Positions 16,424 through 26,128 of a stretch of 64,000 nt of DNA are shown here, piece by piece. The translations under genes and the position numbers were made by a program. Location of the stretch: assembly GCA_910585555.1 (NCBI GenBank), contig CAJUFU010000010.1, positions 1 to 64,000 of the forward strand. Reading direction: 5' to 3'. Source of the DNA: an uncultured Lachnospiraceae bacterium (lineage in GTDB: Bacteria; Bacillota; Clostridia; Lachnospirales; Lachnospiraceae). A model generated the notes under the pieces. The model saw only the letters and a program-made list of their open reading frames with translations. It had not been told where the DNA came from and did not search any database. Numbering within the stretch: the first letter of the stretch is position 1; each line of letters begins with the position of its first letter.

Positions 16424-17938
16424 GTGGAAGACAATATTGTATTAAAAATGAGAAACATCCACAAGATTTTCCCCGGTGTGCGTGCCTTGCAGGGTGTGGA
16501 TTTTACATTGCGCAAGGGTGAGATTCATGCGCTGATGGGTGAGAACGGTGCCGGGAAATCAACACTGATCAAGGTTTTGACCGGAGTTTACGGCAAAGAG
16601 GAGGGTGAGATTTTTCTCGATGGCAATGAGGGGGCAGTCGCAATCCACTCGCCTCAGGATGCACAGAAGATGGGAATCAGTACCGTATATCAGGAGATTA
16701 CGCTCTGCCCGAATCTTTCTGTTGCAGAGAACATGTTTATCGGTCGTACGGAAGGCGCCATACAGAACTGGAAGAAGATGAATACGGACACCGAGAAGAT
16801 CTTACAGTCGTTGGATATTCCTGCGAAACCGACACAGCAGCTGGAAAGCTGTTCTATCGCGGTACAGCAGATGATTGCTATCGCGCGTGCGGTTGATATG
16901 GAGTGTAAGGTACTTATTCTGGATGAGCCGACTTCATCTTTGGATGAACAGGAAGTTGCGAAACTGTTCAAACTCATGCGCGATCTTCGTTCCAGAGGTG
17001 TTGGCATTATTTTCGTTACACATTTCCTGGATCAGGTCTATGAGGTCTGCGACAGAATTACCGTTATGAGGGATGGTAAACTGGTGGGAGAATACCCGAT
17101 CAAAGATCTTCCCCGCGTGCAGCTGGTATCTAAGATGCTTGGTAAAGAGTTGGATGATCTGTCTGATATTAAGGGCGACCAGCAGGCATTTGAGAAAGAA
17201 GCAGGCGCAGTTCCGGTATTTGAGGCCCAGGGTCTTGTGAGCGATGCGGGCATCAAACCCTTTGATTTCCATATTGATAAAGGTGAAGTCAATGGATTTA
17301 CGGGTCTGCTTGGTTCCGGACGAAGCGAATGTGTCCGCTCCATTTTCGGTGCTGACCGCGTGCTGGGCGGAACTGTTAAGATGAAGGGCAAGAATGTGAA
17401 GATATCCAAACCCCTTGACGCTATGAAGAATGGTATCGCATATCTTCCGGAAGATCGTAAGATGGATGGTATCGTGGGCGATCTTTCCGTGCGTGACAAT
17501 ATCATCTTGGCACAGCAGGTTTTGAAAGGATTCTTTAAACCCTTCTCCAAAGCGGAAGCCAATAAGGTTGCGGATGAATATATCAAACTGTTAAATATTA
17601 AGACTGCGTCCAAGGATACGCCGATCAAATCACTTTCCGGCGGTAACCAGCAGAAGGTTATTCTGGCACGCTGGCTCTTTACCCATCCTGAATATCTGAT
17701 TCTTGACGAGCCTACGAGAGGTATCGACGTAGGTACAAAGGTAGACATTCAGAAGCTGGTTTTGAAACTTGCATCCGAGGGAATGAGCGTTACATTCATT
17801 TCTTCCGAATTAGATGAGATGCTGCGGACCTGTTCCCGTCTGGTTGTCATGCGTGACCGCAAGGTGGTAGGAGAACTGACAGGACAGGATTTGAACCAGA
17901 ATAAGGTTATGAGTACCATCGCGGGAGGTGACAAATAA
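16424..17938 (+). CDS. ytfR: Ribose/galactofuranose-type ABC transporter ATPase
   Basis: A 504-residue tandem ATPase that powers sugar import. Two nucleotide-binding domains: the first has Walker A GENGAGKST, a degenerate signature (CSIAVQQMIAIARA) and Walker B VLILDEPTSS; the second has GLLGSGRSE in place of Walker A, the signature SLSGGNQQKVILARW, and LILDEPTRGIDVG. This asymmetric pattern is normal for RbsA/MglA/YtfR. GTG 16424 is chosen because GGAGGTGA (16409-16416) is 7 bases upstream; an in-frame GTG at 16412 lies inside that site. The stop overlaps the next ATG by one base. The symbol follows the YtfQRT-YjfF likeness of the whole set, which is inference. Confidence 0.87.
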   Translation: MEDNIVLKMRNIHKIFPGVRALQGVDFTLRKGEIHALMGENGAGKSTLIKVLTGVYGKEEGEIFLDGNEGAVAIHSPQDAQKMGISTVYQEITLCPNLSVAENMFIGRTEGAIQNWKKMNTDTEKILQSLDIPAKPTQQLESCSIAVQQMIAIARAVDMECKVLILDEPTSSLDEQEVAKLFKLMRDLRSRGVGIIFVTHFLDQVYEVCDRITVMRDGKLVGEYPIKDLPRVQLVSKMLGKELDDLSDIKGDQQAFEKEAGAVPVFEAQGLVSDAGIKPFDFHIDKGEVNGFTGLLGSGRSECVRSIFGADRVLGGTVKMKGKNVKISKPLDAMKNGIAYLPEDRKMDGIVGDLSVRDNIILAQQVLKGFFKPFSKAEANKVADEYIKLLNIKTASKDTPIKSLSGGNQQKVILARWLFTHPEYLILDEPTRGIDVGTKVDIQKLVLKLASEGMSVTFISSELDEMLRTCSRLVVMRDRKVVGELTGQDLNQNKVMSTIAGGDK

Positions 17939-19029
17939 TGGGAAAAAGTGAAACGGCTAAGGCCAATAACTCCAACTTCCTGATGAAGCTGGTCAAAAAT
18001 CAATGTTTCATTCCGTTGGCGGCACTCTTACTGCTGGCGGTGATCAATCTGCTGGCGGATCCCGGATTCTTTAAGATTACGCTGGGATATAATGCGGCAG
18101 GAAATCCGGTTTTATCAGGCTTCCTGATTACAATCCTGGACAGCGGTTCAGAGCTTGCAATTCTGGCAATCGGTATGACCCTTGTAACAGCGGCTTCCGG
18201 CGGTCAGGATATCAGTGTGGGCGCGGCGATCGCCATCGCAGGCAGTGTGATTCTGCGTGTGCTGTGCGGTACAAACTCCCGCCCGGAGACCTTGCAGGCG
18301 CCTATCATTGTGGCATTTTTGGTAAGCTGCGTGGTGGCAATGTTGTTTGGCGCGTTTAACGGTGTGTTGGTGGCTTATTTTAAGATTCAGCCGATGATTG
18401 CAACGCTGATTTTATATACGGCAGGACGTTCCATTGCAGCATGGATTAACAACAATGAGCTACCCGTTATCAGTGAACCCAAGTTTACATATTTCGGTGA
18501 ATTTATACCTGGTATACCAGTTCCTACACCGGTGTTTATAGCGCTTGCATGTATGATTATTATCGGTGTTGTATTGAAGGTAACGAATTTAAGACTTTAT
18601 ACGCAGGCAGTTGGTATCAACCAGAGTTCTTCCAGACTTAACGGTTTGAACCCTGCACTGATCAAGGTGTTGGCGTTCGTGATTTTAGGTCTGTGTGTGG
18701 CAGTGGTTGGTCTGATTAAGGTCAGCCGTATCTCCACGATCAACTATTCTGTTATTGCAAAGGATATTGAAATGGATGCTATCCTGGCAGTTGCCCTTGG
18801 CGGTAACGCCTTAAGCGGTGGTAAGTTCAATATGGCAGCTTCCATCATTGGTGCGTATGTGATTCAGTTCTTGACCACCACACTTTACAAGTTCCAGGTG
18901 CAGTCGGATGCCCTCCCGGCATATAAGGCTGTCGTGGTTATCGTTCTGGTGGTAGTCAGCGCGCCTACCGTGAGAGAGTATTTCTCTTCCCTCACAAAGA
19001 AAATGAAACTGAGTAAGGAGGTGGCATAA
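17938..19029 (+). CDS. ytfT: Sugar ABC transporter permease (YtfT-like)
   Basis: A 363-residue membrane protein of the BPD_transp_2 family with about eight to ten helices. Recognisable parts: AILAIGMTLVTAASGGQDISVGAAIAIAG, the conserved loop near the start, and AVALGGNALSGGKFN late in the protein. It is translationally coupled to the ATPase gene (ATGA-type overlap) and followed one base later by a second permease gene. Two different permeases served by one ATPase and one binding protein is the YtfQRT-YjfF arrangement, in which the two subunits form a heterodimeric channel. Confidence 0.85.
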   Translation: MGKSETAKANNSNFLMKLVKNQCFIPLAALLLLAVINLLADPGFFKITLGYNAAGNPVLSGFLITILDSGSELAILAIGMTLVTAASGGQDISVGAAIAIAGSVILRVLCGTNSRPETLQAPIIVAFLVSCVVAMLFGAFNGVLVAYFKIQPMIATLILYTAGRSIAAWINNNELPVISEPKFTYFGEFIPGIPVPTPVFIALACMIIIGVVLKVTNLRLYTQAVGINQSSSRLNGLNPALIKVLAFVILGLCVAVVGLIKVSRISTINYSVIAKDIEMDAILAVALGGNALSGGKFNMAASIIGAYVIQFLTTTLYKFQVQSDALPAYKAVVVIVLVVVSAPTVREYFSSLTKKMKLSKEVA

Positions 19030-19030
19030 T

Positions 19031-20107
19031 ATGGCTAAGACAGACAAAAAGGCAGTACCGGCAGGCAAAAGCGGCCTTGCTGGCAGACTGCAGAATGCCA
19101 GCGACACAAACTTACTCCTTACGATTACGATTGTTGTGTTCTTCTTGATGTATATTGGTGCAATTGTATTCCAGGGTTCCGGTTTCTTAAAGCCGCAGAC
19201 GTTCTTTAATATTTTAAACTCACAGGCGGCCTTGATTGTTTTGGCATGTGGCATGAGCCTTGTTATGATCACAGGCGGAATCGATATTTCCGTAGGCGGT
19301 ATCACGGCACTTGTAAGTATGTGCTGCGCCGTATATCTTGATTATAAGGGCGGTAATGTTTTTGTATCCGTACTGATCGCACTGGCGATTGGTCTGGCAT
19401 TTGGTGTTTTCCAGGGATTTTTGGTAGCATATCTGGATATTCAGCCCTTTATCGTGACACTGGCTGGTATGTTCTTTGCAAGAGGTATGACCACCATTGT
19501 AAATACCAAACCCTTCAACGTAGAGAACGAAGCATTTACGGCACTGAAGATGACGCGTGTCATTGTGCCGGGCTTAGGTTCCGTGAATAGGAAGGGCGTG
19601 TATGTCAATGCATACGTAGAAATTGGCGTACTTGTAGCGATTCTTGTTGTCATTGTGATGTTCTGTATGCTCAGATGGACGAAGCTTGGCCGTTCTTTCT
19701 ACGCGGTAGGCGGTAATATGCAGAGTGCTCTGATGCTGGGTATCAACGTGAAGAGAACCAAATTTATCTCCCACGTACTCTGCGGCCTTTTGGCAGGAAT
19801 CGGCGGTTTCGTTTACTTCCTGCATGTGGGTTCCGGTTCCGCATCCCATGCTACCGGTGCCGAGATGGATGCCATCGCATCTTCCATCATCGGCGGTACG
19901 ATGCTGACGGGTGGTGTGGGCAATGTAGTAGGTACACTCTTTGGCGTATTGTCCTTGAGTACGATTCAGAATATCGTATCTTCCGCAGGACTTGATCAGG
20001 CATGGTGGACGGGTATCACAAGAGCGGTAATGCTCTGCCTGTTCTTGGTCATCCAGAGTGTGGTTATGTCTGCCAGAAAGAAGAGAATGGCGGAGAGCAA
20101 AGGTTAA
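19031..20107 (+). CDS. yjfF: Sugar ABC transporter permease (YjfF-like)
   Basis: A 358-residue BPD_transp_2 permease: LIVLACGMSLVMITGGIDISVGGITAL, PFIVTLAGMFFARGMTTIVNT, YAVGGNMQSALMLGINVKRTK and SSIIGGTMLTGGVGNVVGTL. It differs clearly from the preceding permease, so the pair is not a recent duplication. AAGGAGGTGG at 19016-19025 serves as ribosome site inside the end of the previous gene. It closes the transporter part of the operon; a hairpin with TTTT follows at 20129-20167 before araA. Confidence 0.85.
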   Translation: MAKTDKKAVPAGKSGLAGRLQNASDTNLLLTITIVVFFLMYIGAIVFQGSGFLKPQTFFNILNSQAALIVLACGMSLVMITGGIDISVGGITALVSMCCAVYLDYKGGNVFVSVLIALAIGLAFGVFQGFLVAYLDIQPFIVTLAGMFFARGMTTIVNTKPFNVENEAFTALKMTRVIVPGLGSVNRKGVYVNAYVEIGVLVAILVVIVMFCMLRWTKLGRSFYAVGGNMQSALMLGINVKRTKFISHVLCGLLAGIGGFVYFLHVGSGSASHATGAEMDAIASSIIGGTMLTGGVGNVVGTLFGVLSLSTIQNIVSSAGLDQAWWTGITRAVMLCLFLVIQSVVMSARKKRMAESKG

Positions 20108-20128
20108 TTCAGCATATATAAATATAGG

Positions 20129-20167
20129 CTGCCGGATCGGTGATATGCATTGCCGGCCGGCAGTTTT
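20129..20167 (+). terminator. Terminator-like hairpin between transporter and araA
   Basis: CTGCCGG (20129-20135) pairs with CCGGCAG (20157-20163), followed by TTTT. It separates the transporter cistrons from the catabolic ones. Confidence 0.6.
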
Positions 20168-20202
20168 ATATCAAAATACTGCTAAGATGATGAACGCAAA
20201 AT

Positions 20203-20231
20203 TTGCCAGGAAGCTTTTTTTATATTAAAAT
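20203..20231 (+). promoter_or_regulatory. Promoter of araA
   Basis: -35 TTGCCA (20203-20208), 17-base spacer, -10 TAAAAT (20226-20231). The predicted start near 20238 leaves only about 12 bases of leader, so the ribosome site GGAGGTG (20239-20245) would sit at the very 5' end of the RNA; read-through from the transporter genes may matter too. Confidence 0.5.
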
Positions 20232-20249
20232 AGAAAATGGAGGTGTAGT

Positions 20250-21743
20250 ATGAAAGCAGTAAAGAATTACAAATTTTGGTTTTGCACAGGTTCTCAGGAC
20301 CTGTACGGCGACGAGTGTCTGAGGAAGGTTGCAGATCATTCTGCTAAGATTGTGGAGGGTTTAAATGCTTCCGGCAATCTGCCTTTTGAAGTGGTATTAA
20401 AGCCTACGCTGATCAGCCAGGCTTCCATCCGTCAGACATTTAACGATGCTAACAATGATCCCGATTGTGCAGGTGTGATTACATGGATGCACACCTTCTC
20501 ACCGGCAAAGATGTGGATTCTGGGTTTGAAGGAATTCAGAAAACCTTTATGCCATCTGCATACACAGTTCAATGAGGAGCTTCCTTATGACACCATCGAC
20601 ATGGATTTCATGAATGAGAACCAGTCTGCGCATGGAGACAGAGAGTATGGCCATATCGTAAGCCGTATGGGTATCGAGCGTAAGATTATTGTGGGACACT
20701 GGGCAAATGAGAACGTGCAGAAACAGCTGGGCAGCTGGATGCGCACAGCTCTTGGCGTGATCGAGTCCTCTCATATCCGTGTATGCCGTTTCGGCGATAA
20801 CATGAACAATGTAGCCGTAACAGAGGGCGATAAGGTGGAAGCACAGATCAAGTTTGGCTGGGAGATTGACCACTACTGTGTCAACGATCTGGTGGAGTAT
20901 GTGGATGCAGTGCCTCAGGGTGAAGTTGATGCGCTGGTTGATGAATATTACAGCAAATATAAGATTATTGATGAAGGCAGAGATTTAGATGAGTTTAAGA
21001 AACATGTAGCAGTGCAGGCACAGCAGGAGATCGGTATTGAGAAATTCCTGGTTGAGAACGATTATCATGCGATTGTGACACACTTTGGTATGCTGGGCGG
21101 TTTAAAACAGCTTCCGGGTCTTTCTATCCAGAGACTGATGGAGAAGGGTTACGGTTTCGGCGCAGAGGGCGACTGGAAAGTAGCTGCTATGGTCCGCATG
21201 ATGAAATTGATGACAGCGGATATCAAAGATGCAAAGGGTACTTCCATGATGGAAGACTATACCTACAATCTGGTGCCTGGCAAAGAGGGTATCTTACAGG
21301 CGCATATGCTGGAGGTATGTCCTTCTGTGGCTGAGGGTGAGATTGGGATTAAAGTCTGCCCGCTGTCCATGGGTAACAGAGAAGACCCGGCCCGTCTGGT
21401 ATTTACCTCTAAGGCAGGTCCCGCAGTGGCATGTTCTTTGGTAGATCTTGGTACTCGTTTCAGACTGCTGATCAATGCGGTGGACTGCAAGAAAGTAGAG
21501 AAACCTATGCCCAAGCTTCCGGTGGGTACAGCATTCTGGACACCGCAGCCTAACATGGAGATTGGCGCTACAGCATGGATTTTGGCCGGCGGCGCACATC
21601 ATACGGCATTCTCTTATGACCTGACAGTAGACCAGATGGTAGACTGGGCGGCAGCTATGGGTATCGAGAGCGTCGTGATTGATAAGGATACCACCATCAG
21701 GAACTTCAAGAACGAACTGAGATGGAATGCGGCGGCATTTTAA
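20250..21743 (+). CDS. araA: L-arabinose isomerase
   Basis: A 497-residue cytoplasmic enzyme converting L-arabinose to L-ribulose. Typical AraA features: N-terminal FWFCTGSQDLYGDECL, the segment GVITWMHTFSPAKMWI, HLHTQFNEELPYDTIDMDFMN (split here by length), then the metal-site region around GAEGDWKVAAMVRMMK and the conserved histidines in AGGAHHTAFSYDL near residue 450. Length equals that of the family. It opens the catabolic block araA, araK-type kinase, araD, transketolase and rpe. Ribosome site GGAGGTG lies at 20239-20245. Confidence 0.95.
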   Translation: MKAVKNYKFWFCTGSQDLYGDECLRKVADHSAKIVEGLNASGNLPFEVVLKPTLISQASIRQTFNDANNDPDCAGVITWMHTFSPAKMWILGLKEFRKPLCHLHTQFNEELPYDTIDMDFMNENQSAHGDREYGHIVSRMGIERKIIVGHWANENVQKQLGSWMRTALGVIESSHIRVCRFGDNMNNVAVTEGDKVEAQIKFGWEIDHYCVNDLVEYVDAVPQGEVDALVDEYYSKYKIIDEGRDLDEFKKHVAVQAQQEIGIEKFLVENDYHAIVTHFGMLGGLKQLPGLSIQRLMEKGYGFGAEGDWKVAAMVRMMKLMTADIKDAKGTSMMEDYTYNLVPGKEGILQAHMLEVCPSVAEGEIGIKVCPLSMGNREDPARLVFTSKAGPAVACSLVDLGTRFRLLINAVDCKKVEKPMPKLPVGTAFWTPQPNMEIGATAWILAGGAHHTAFSYDLTVDQMVDWAAAMGIESVVIDKDTTIRNFKNELRWNAAAF

Positions 21744-21818
21744 GCTGGTATCGCGAGTCTGCACAGCAGTGTGGACTTTTGGATAATAAATTGATTCATA
21801 ATAAACAGGAGGTATGAG

Positions 21819-23411
21819 ATGGGAGCAAAAGAAACGATTGCAAGCGGTAAGTCGGTATTGGGAATTGAGCTTGGTTCTACTCGAATTAAGGCAGTGCTGG
21901 TGGACGAGAATAACAAGCCGATCGCGTCCGGTGCACATGACTGGGAGAACAGACTGGAAAACGGCATTTGGACTTACAGCTTAGACGATGTTTGGAGTGG
22001 TTTACAGGACTGCTATAAGAAACTTACCGAGGATGTGGAGGCGCAATACGGTGAGAAGCTTGTGAAAATCGGCGCCATTGGATTTAGTGCCATGATGCAT
22101 GGTTATATGGCTTTCAATGAGAAGGGTGAACTGATGGTGCCCTTCCGTACCTGGAGAAACACCATCACGGAGGAAGCTTCCAATAAGCTGACCAAACTCT
22201 TTAACTACCACATTCCTCAGAGATGGACCATTGCTCATCTGTATCAGGCAATCTTAAATGGTGAAGAGCATGTGGCGGACCTTAAGTTTGTGATCACGCT
22301 GGCAGGCTATATTCACTGGAAGCTGACAGGCGAGAAAGTGGTAGGCGTCGGCGAGGCATCCGGTATGTTCCCCATTGACATTGCCACAGGGCAGTTTCAT
22401 GAAAAGATGATACAGCAGTTCGATGAGACTGTGGCGGATAAGAATTATGCTTGGAAGTTAAAAGATGTACTGCCGAAAGTCTATACGGCAGGAGAACAGG
22501 CAGGAGCCCTGACCGAAGAGGGAGCAAAACTCTTAGACCCCACAGGGACACTGCAGGCAGGCGTACCCTTCTGCCCGCCCGAAGGCGATGCAGGCACAGG
22601 TATGGCGGCCACCAACAGTGTAGCTAAACGTACCGGTAATGTATCGGCGGGCACCAGCGTATTCGGCATGATCGTCATGGAGAAAGAGTTGTCCAAAGTA
22701 TACGATGAAATCGATCTGGTGACCACACCGGACGGCAGCCTGGTGGCTATGGTACATTGTAATAACTGTACTTCCGACTTAAATGCATGGGTGAATCTGT
22801 TCAAAGAATACTCAGAAGTGATGGGTATGAAAGTGGATATGAATGAGCTGTACGGCAATCTTTACCGCAAGGCACTGGAAGGGGATGACGACTGCGGCGG
22901 TCTGTTGGCATACAACTACTTCTCCGGTGAGCATGTGACGGGCTTTAACGAGGGACGTCCACTGTTCGTGCGCACACCCGATGCGAAATTCAACTTGGCG
23001 AACTTTATGAGAACACACCTCTTCACCTCTTTGGGTGCATTGAAGACCGGATTGGATATTCTGTTAAAGGAAGAAGACGTTCGTGTAGACGAAATCTTAG
23101 GACACGGCGGCTTGTTTAAGACAAAGGGTGTAGGCCAGAGCATTTTAGCGGCAGCCATCGATGCGCCTGTAAGCGTTATGGAGACAGCCGGTGAAGGCGG
23201 CGCATGGGGTATTGCCCTGCTTGCTTCCTATATGCTCAATAAGGGTGCTGACGAGAGCCTTGCAGCTTTCCTTGAAAGTAAAGTATTTGCAGGCCAGAAG
23301 GGCGAGAAGATGGAGCCTGTGGAAAAAGATGTGAAGGGCTTTAATGAGTTCATGAAACGCTACAGTGCAGGACTTGCCATTGAGAGAGCGGCAGTGGAGA
23401 ATCTGAATTAG
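21819..23411 (+). CDS. araK: FGGY-family L-ribulokinase (AraK type)
   Basis: A 530-residue sugar kinase that should phosphorylate L-ribulose with ATP. The N-terminal FGGY lobe has [18 protein letters not shown] and [15 protein letters not shown]; the C-terminal lobe has [20 protein letters not shown] and [10 protein letters not shown], and later [16 protein letters not shown]. It is not of the classical AraB type. It resembles the non-orthologous kinase called AraK in Clostridium acetobutylicum, and its place between araA and araD supports that role. Ribosome site AGGAGG at 21807-21812. It is 75 bases after araA with no visible promoter, so the genes are probably co-transcribed. Confidence 0.85.
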   Translation: MGAKETIASGKSVLGIELGSTRIKAVLVDENNKPIASGAHDWENRLENGIWTYSLDDVWSGLQDCYKKLTEDVEAQYGEKLVKIGAIGFSAMMHGYMAFNEKGELMVPFRTWRNTITEEASNKLTKLFNYHIPQRWTIAHLYQAILNGEEHVADLKFVITLAGYIHWKLTGEKVVGVGEASGMFPIDIATGQFHEKMIQQFDETVADKNYAWKLKDVLPKVYTAGEQAGALTEEGAKLLDPTGTLQAGVPFCPPEGDAGTGMAATNSVAKRTGNVSAGTSVFGMIVMEKELSKVYDEIDLVTTPDGSLVAMVHCNNCTSDLNAWVNLFKEYSEVMGMKVDMNELYGNLYRKALEGDDDCGGLLAYNYFSGEHVTGFNEGRPLFVRTPDAKFNLANFMRTHLFTSLGALKTGLDILLKEEDVRVDEILGHGGLFKTKGVGQSILAAAIDAPVSVMETAGEGGAWGIALLASYMLNKGADESLAAFLESKVFAGQKGEKMEPVEKDVKGFNEFMKRYSAGLAIERAAVENLN

Positions 23412-23430
23412 TAGCAGAATGGAGGAGACA

Positions 23431-24129
23431 ATGTTAGAGGAGTTAAAGAAACGGGTCTATGAGGCGAACATGCTTCTGCCCAAATATGAGCTGGTTACAT
23501 TTACCTGGGGCAATGTGAGTGAGATTGACCGGGAGAGCGGTATCTTTGCGATCAAACCCAGTGGGGTTGATTATGATAAGCTGACACCTGATGATATGGT
23601 GCTTGTGGATTTAGAGGGTAAGGTTGTGGAAGGAAAATATAATCCTTCTTCCGATACGGCTACCCATGTGGAGCTCTACAAGGCATATCCGGAGATCGGC
23701 GGTGTGGTACATACCCATTCTCCCTATGCTACAAGCTGGGCACAGGCAGGCAGGAGCATTCCCTGTTACGGCACCACCCATGCAGACTATTTCTACGGTG
23801 AGATTCCCTGTCTGCGCTGCCTAAACGGGGATGAGATAGAGGATGCTTACGAGAAAAATACAGGACTTTTGATTGTCAATGAGTTCAAGAGAATGGATAA
23901 GGACCCGGCAGCAGTACCTGCAGTGCTCTGTAAGAACCACGGGCCTTTTGCCTGGGGGAAAGATGCCCATGAGGCAGTGCACAATGCGGTGGTATTGGAG
24001 GAAGTGGCTAAGATGGCTTACCGTGCGGAGACCATCAATGCAAGGATACAGCCCGCACCGCAGGAGCTGCAGGATAAGCATTATTACCGGAAACATGGGG
24101 CCAATGCCTATTATGGTCAGAGTAAGTAA
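23431..24129 (+). CDS. araD: L-ribulose-5-phosphate 4-epimerase
   Basis: A 232-residue class II aldolase-fold enzyme converting L-ribulose-5-phosphate to D-xylulose-5-phosphate. Visible: [29 protein letters not shown], the zinc histidines in [32 protein letters not shown] and a final zinc ligand near [17 protein letters not shown]. The start ATG 23431 has GGAGGAG immediately before it; an in-frame ATG at 23419 lacks a ribosome site. The length matches E. coli AraD closely. It follows the kinase gene by 19 bases. Confidence 0.95.
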   Translation: MLEELKKRVYEANMLLPKYELVTFTWGNVSEIDRESGIFAIKPSGVDYDKLTPDDMVLVDLEGKVVEGKYNPSSDTATHVELYKAYPEIGGVVHTHSPYATSWAQAGRSIPCYGTTHADYFYGEIPCLRCLNGDEIEDAYEKNTGLLIVNEFKRMDKDPAAVPAVLCKNHGPFAWGKDAHEAVHNAVVLEEVAKMAYRAETINARIQPAPQELQDKHYYRKHGANAYYGQSK

Positions 24130-24194
24130 GCGGATGAAACGACACAATTATGATGAAGTATGCCCGGCATTAAGCTGCTTTAGAGGGCAGAGTG

Positions 24195-24271
24195 CCTGAC
24201 TAGTCTGTCAGGAAAATAAATCAGACAGTGCGCAAGTTTATATAGTGACTTGCGCCCGATTGTGTTATGAT
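24195..24271 (+). promoter_or_regulatory. Regulatory region before transketolase: two dyads and extended -10
   Basis: Two inverted repeats lie between araD and the transketolase gene: CCTGAC (24195-24200) / GTCAGG (24207-24212), and GCGCAAGT (24230-24237) / ACTTGCGC (24248-24255). The second overlaps the -35 region of an extended -10 promoter TG-T-TATGAT (24263-24271). Neither is followed by a T run, so they look more like operators than terminators. Confidence 0.45.
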
Positions 24272-24316
24272 AGTGGTAATGAAAGTTACACAAATATATT
24301 TCTATGGAGGTTGGCG

Positions 24317-25156
24317 ATGAACAAATTAGAGTTACAAAAAACAGCTAATGAAGTTCGCAAGGGTATCGTGACAGCGGTACATAGCGCTAAGGCGGGACAC
24401 CCGGGCGGGTCTTTGTCGGCAGCGGATATTTTTACTTATCTGTATTTTGAGGAGATGAATATCGATCCTAAGGATCCCAAGAAAGCGGACAGAGACCGTT
24501 TCGTACTTTCTAAAGGACACACGGCTCCGGGCCTGTATTCCGTATTAGCGAACAGAGGATATTTCCCGGTGGAAGATTTAAAGACACTGCGTCACTTAGG
24601 GTCTTATCTGCAGGGACATCCCTGTATGCAGGAGACACCGGGCGTTGACATGTCTTCCGGTTCCCTGGGCCAGGGTATTTCTGCTGCTGTTGGTATGGCG
24701 CTGGCGGCGAAACTGGACAATAAATCCTACAGGACATACACACTTTTGGGTGATGGAGAGATTCAGGAAGGACAAGTTTGGGAGGCATCTATGTTTGCCG
24801 GACACCGCAAACTTGATAACCTGGTAGTGATCGTAGACAATAACGGCCTCCAGATTGACGGTAAGATTGATGATGTATGTTCCCCGTATCCGATTGATAA
24901 GAAGTTTGAAGCATTTAATTTCCATGTGATCAACATTGACGGTAACGACTTCGACCAGATTGACGCAGCTTTCAAGGAGGCGAAAGAAACCAAAGGAATG
25001 CCTACTGCAATCATCTGTAAGACCGTGAAAGGTAAAGGCGTGTCCTTCATGGAGAATAGCGCGGGCTGGCATGGCAAGGCTCCCAACGATGAGGAGTATG
25101 CAACGGCAATGGCGGATTTAGAGAAGATTGATAAAGAATTAGGAGGTGCAAACTAA
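24317..25156 (+). CDS. Transketolase, N-terminal (thiamine diphosphate-binding) subunit
   Basis: A 279-residue half-transketolase. It holds the pyrophosphate-binding domain: HSAKAGHPGGSLSAADIFTYL, FVLSKGHTAPGLYSVLA, GSLGQGISAAVGMALAAKL and the metal motif LLGDGEIQEGQVWEASMFA followed by VVIVDNNGLQIDG. The start ATG 24317 is set by TGGAGG at 24305-24310. The C-terminal subunit is encoded by the next gene, overlapping by one base, as is usual for split transketolases of Firmicutes. Together they link xylulose-5-phosphate from AraD to glycolytic intermediates. Confidence 0.93.
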   Translation: MNKLELQKTANEVRKGIVTAVHSAKAGHPGGSLSAADIFTYLYFEEMNIDPKDPKKADRDRFVLSKGHTAPGLYSVLANRGYFPVEDLKTLRHLGSYLQGHPCMQETPGVDMSSGSLGQGISAAVGMALAAKLDNKSYRTYTLLGDGEIQEGQVWEASMFAGHRKLDNLVVIVDNNGLQIDGKIDDVCSPYPIDKKFEAFNFHVINIDGNDFDQIDAAFKEAKETKGMPTAIICKTVKGKGVSFMENSAGWHGKAPNDEEYATAMADLEKIDKELGGAN

Positions 25157-26097
25157 TGGCAGATGTTAAGAAAATCGCAACAAGAGAAAGCTATGGTAAT
25201 GCACTTGCTGAATGTGGTGCAGAGTTCCCCAATCTGGTAGTTCTCGATGCTGACCTTGCAGGCGCTACCAAGACAGGCGTATTTAAGAAAGCTTTTCCGG
25301 AACGTCATATTGACTGCGGTATCGCAGAGTGTAACATGACAGGTATTGCAGCTGGCCTTGCGACCTGCGGAAAAGTACCTTTCATTAGTTCTTTCGCTAT
25401 GTTTGCGGCAGGACGTAACTTTGAACAGGTTCGTAATTCTATCGGCTATCCCCATCTGAATGTGAAGATTGGTGCAACCCATGCGGGTATCACGGTAGGT
25501 GAAGACGGTGCAACCCATCAGTGTAATGAAGATGTAGCGCTGATGCGTACCATTCCCGGCATGACGGTCATCGTGCCCTCCGATGATGTGGAGGCGAAAG
25601 CGGCTGTCAGAGCGGCAATCGAATTTGAGGGTCCTGTATATCTGCGCTTTGGACGTGCGGCTGTGCCGGTAATCAATGACAAGCCCGAATATAAATTTGA
25701 GATTGGCAAAGGCGTTCTCTTAAGAGAGGGCAGTGATGTGACTATTATTGCCAGCGGTATCACCGTTTCCTCAGCATTGGAAGCGGCAGAAATGCTTGCG
25801 GCTGACGGCATTCAGGCAGAAGTGATCAACATTCACACGATCAAACCTCTGGACGAGGAGCTGGTGCTTGCTTCCGCTAAGAAGACCGGTAAGGTTGTGA
25901 CAGCAGAAGAACATACCGTGATCGGCGGACTTGGAAGCGCAGTGTGCGACTGCCTGTCTGAGAAACATCCGACCCCCGTACTACGGATTGGCGTGCAGGA
26001 TAGATTCGGTGAATCCGGCCCTGCAGCTGCTCTGGTAGAGAAGTACGGACTAGACGGGAAAGGAATCTACGCAAAGGTAAAGGATTTCGTAAAATAA
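25156..26097 (+). CDS. Transketolase, C-terminal subunit
   Basis: A 313-residue partner of the preceding gene. It has the pyrimidine-binding and C-terminal domains: VVLDADLAGATKTGVFKKAF, ERHIDCGIAECNMTGIAAGL (catalytic Glu), PFISSFAMFAAGRNFEQVRN and THAGITVGEDGATHQCNEDV, then a transketolase C domain with INIHTIKPLDEELV and EEHTVIGGLGSAV. Similar in fold to the DXS C-terminal half, but the pairing with a separate N-terminal half shows transketolase. Start overlaps the upstream stop (TAATG). Confidence 0.93.
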   Translation: MADVKKIATRESYGNALAECGAEFPNLVVLDADLAGATKTGVFKKAFPERHIDCGIAECNMTGIAAGLATCGKVPFISSFAMFAAGRNFEQVRNSIGYPHLNVKIGATHAGITVGEDGATHQCNEDVALMRTIPGMTVIVPSDDVEAKAAVRAAIEFEGPVYLRFGRAAVPVINDKPEYKFEIGKGVLLREGSDVTIIASGITVSSALEAAEMLAADGIQAEVINIHTIKPLDEELVLASAKKTGKVVTAEEHTVIGGLGSAVCDCLSEKHPTPVLRIGVQDRFGESGPAAALVEKYGLDGKGIYAKVKDFVK

Positions 26098-26128
26098 AGA
26101 ATAACCTGGCGATAGAGGGGCATTTGAG

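Noticed and set aside
21819..23411. Naming the kinase AraB or xylulokinase
   Set aside because: The sequence lacks the classical AraB layout and sits between araA and araD; an AraK-type ribulokinase fits better.
24230..24255. Inverted repeat as a terminator of the arabinose genes
   Set aside because: No T run follows on either strand and an extended -10 lies just downstream, so an operator is more likely.
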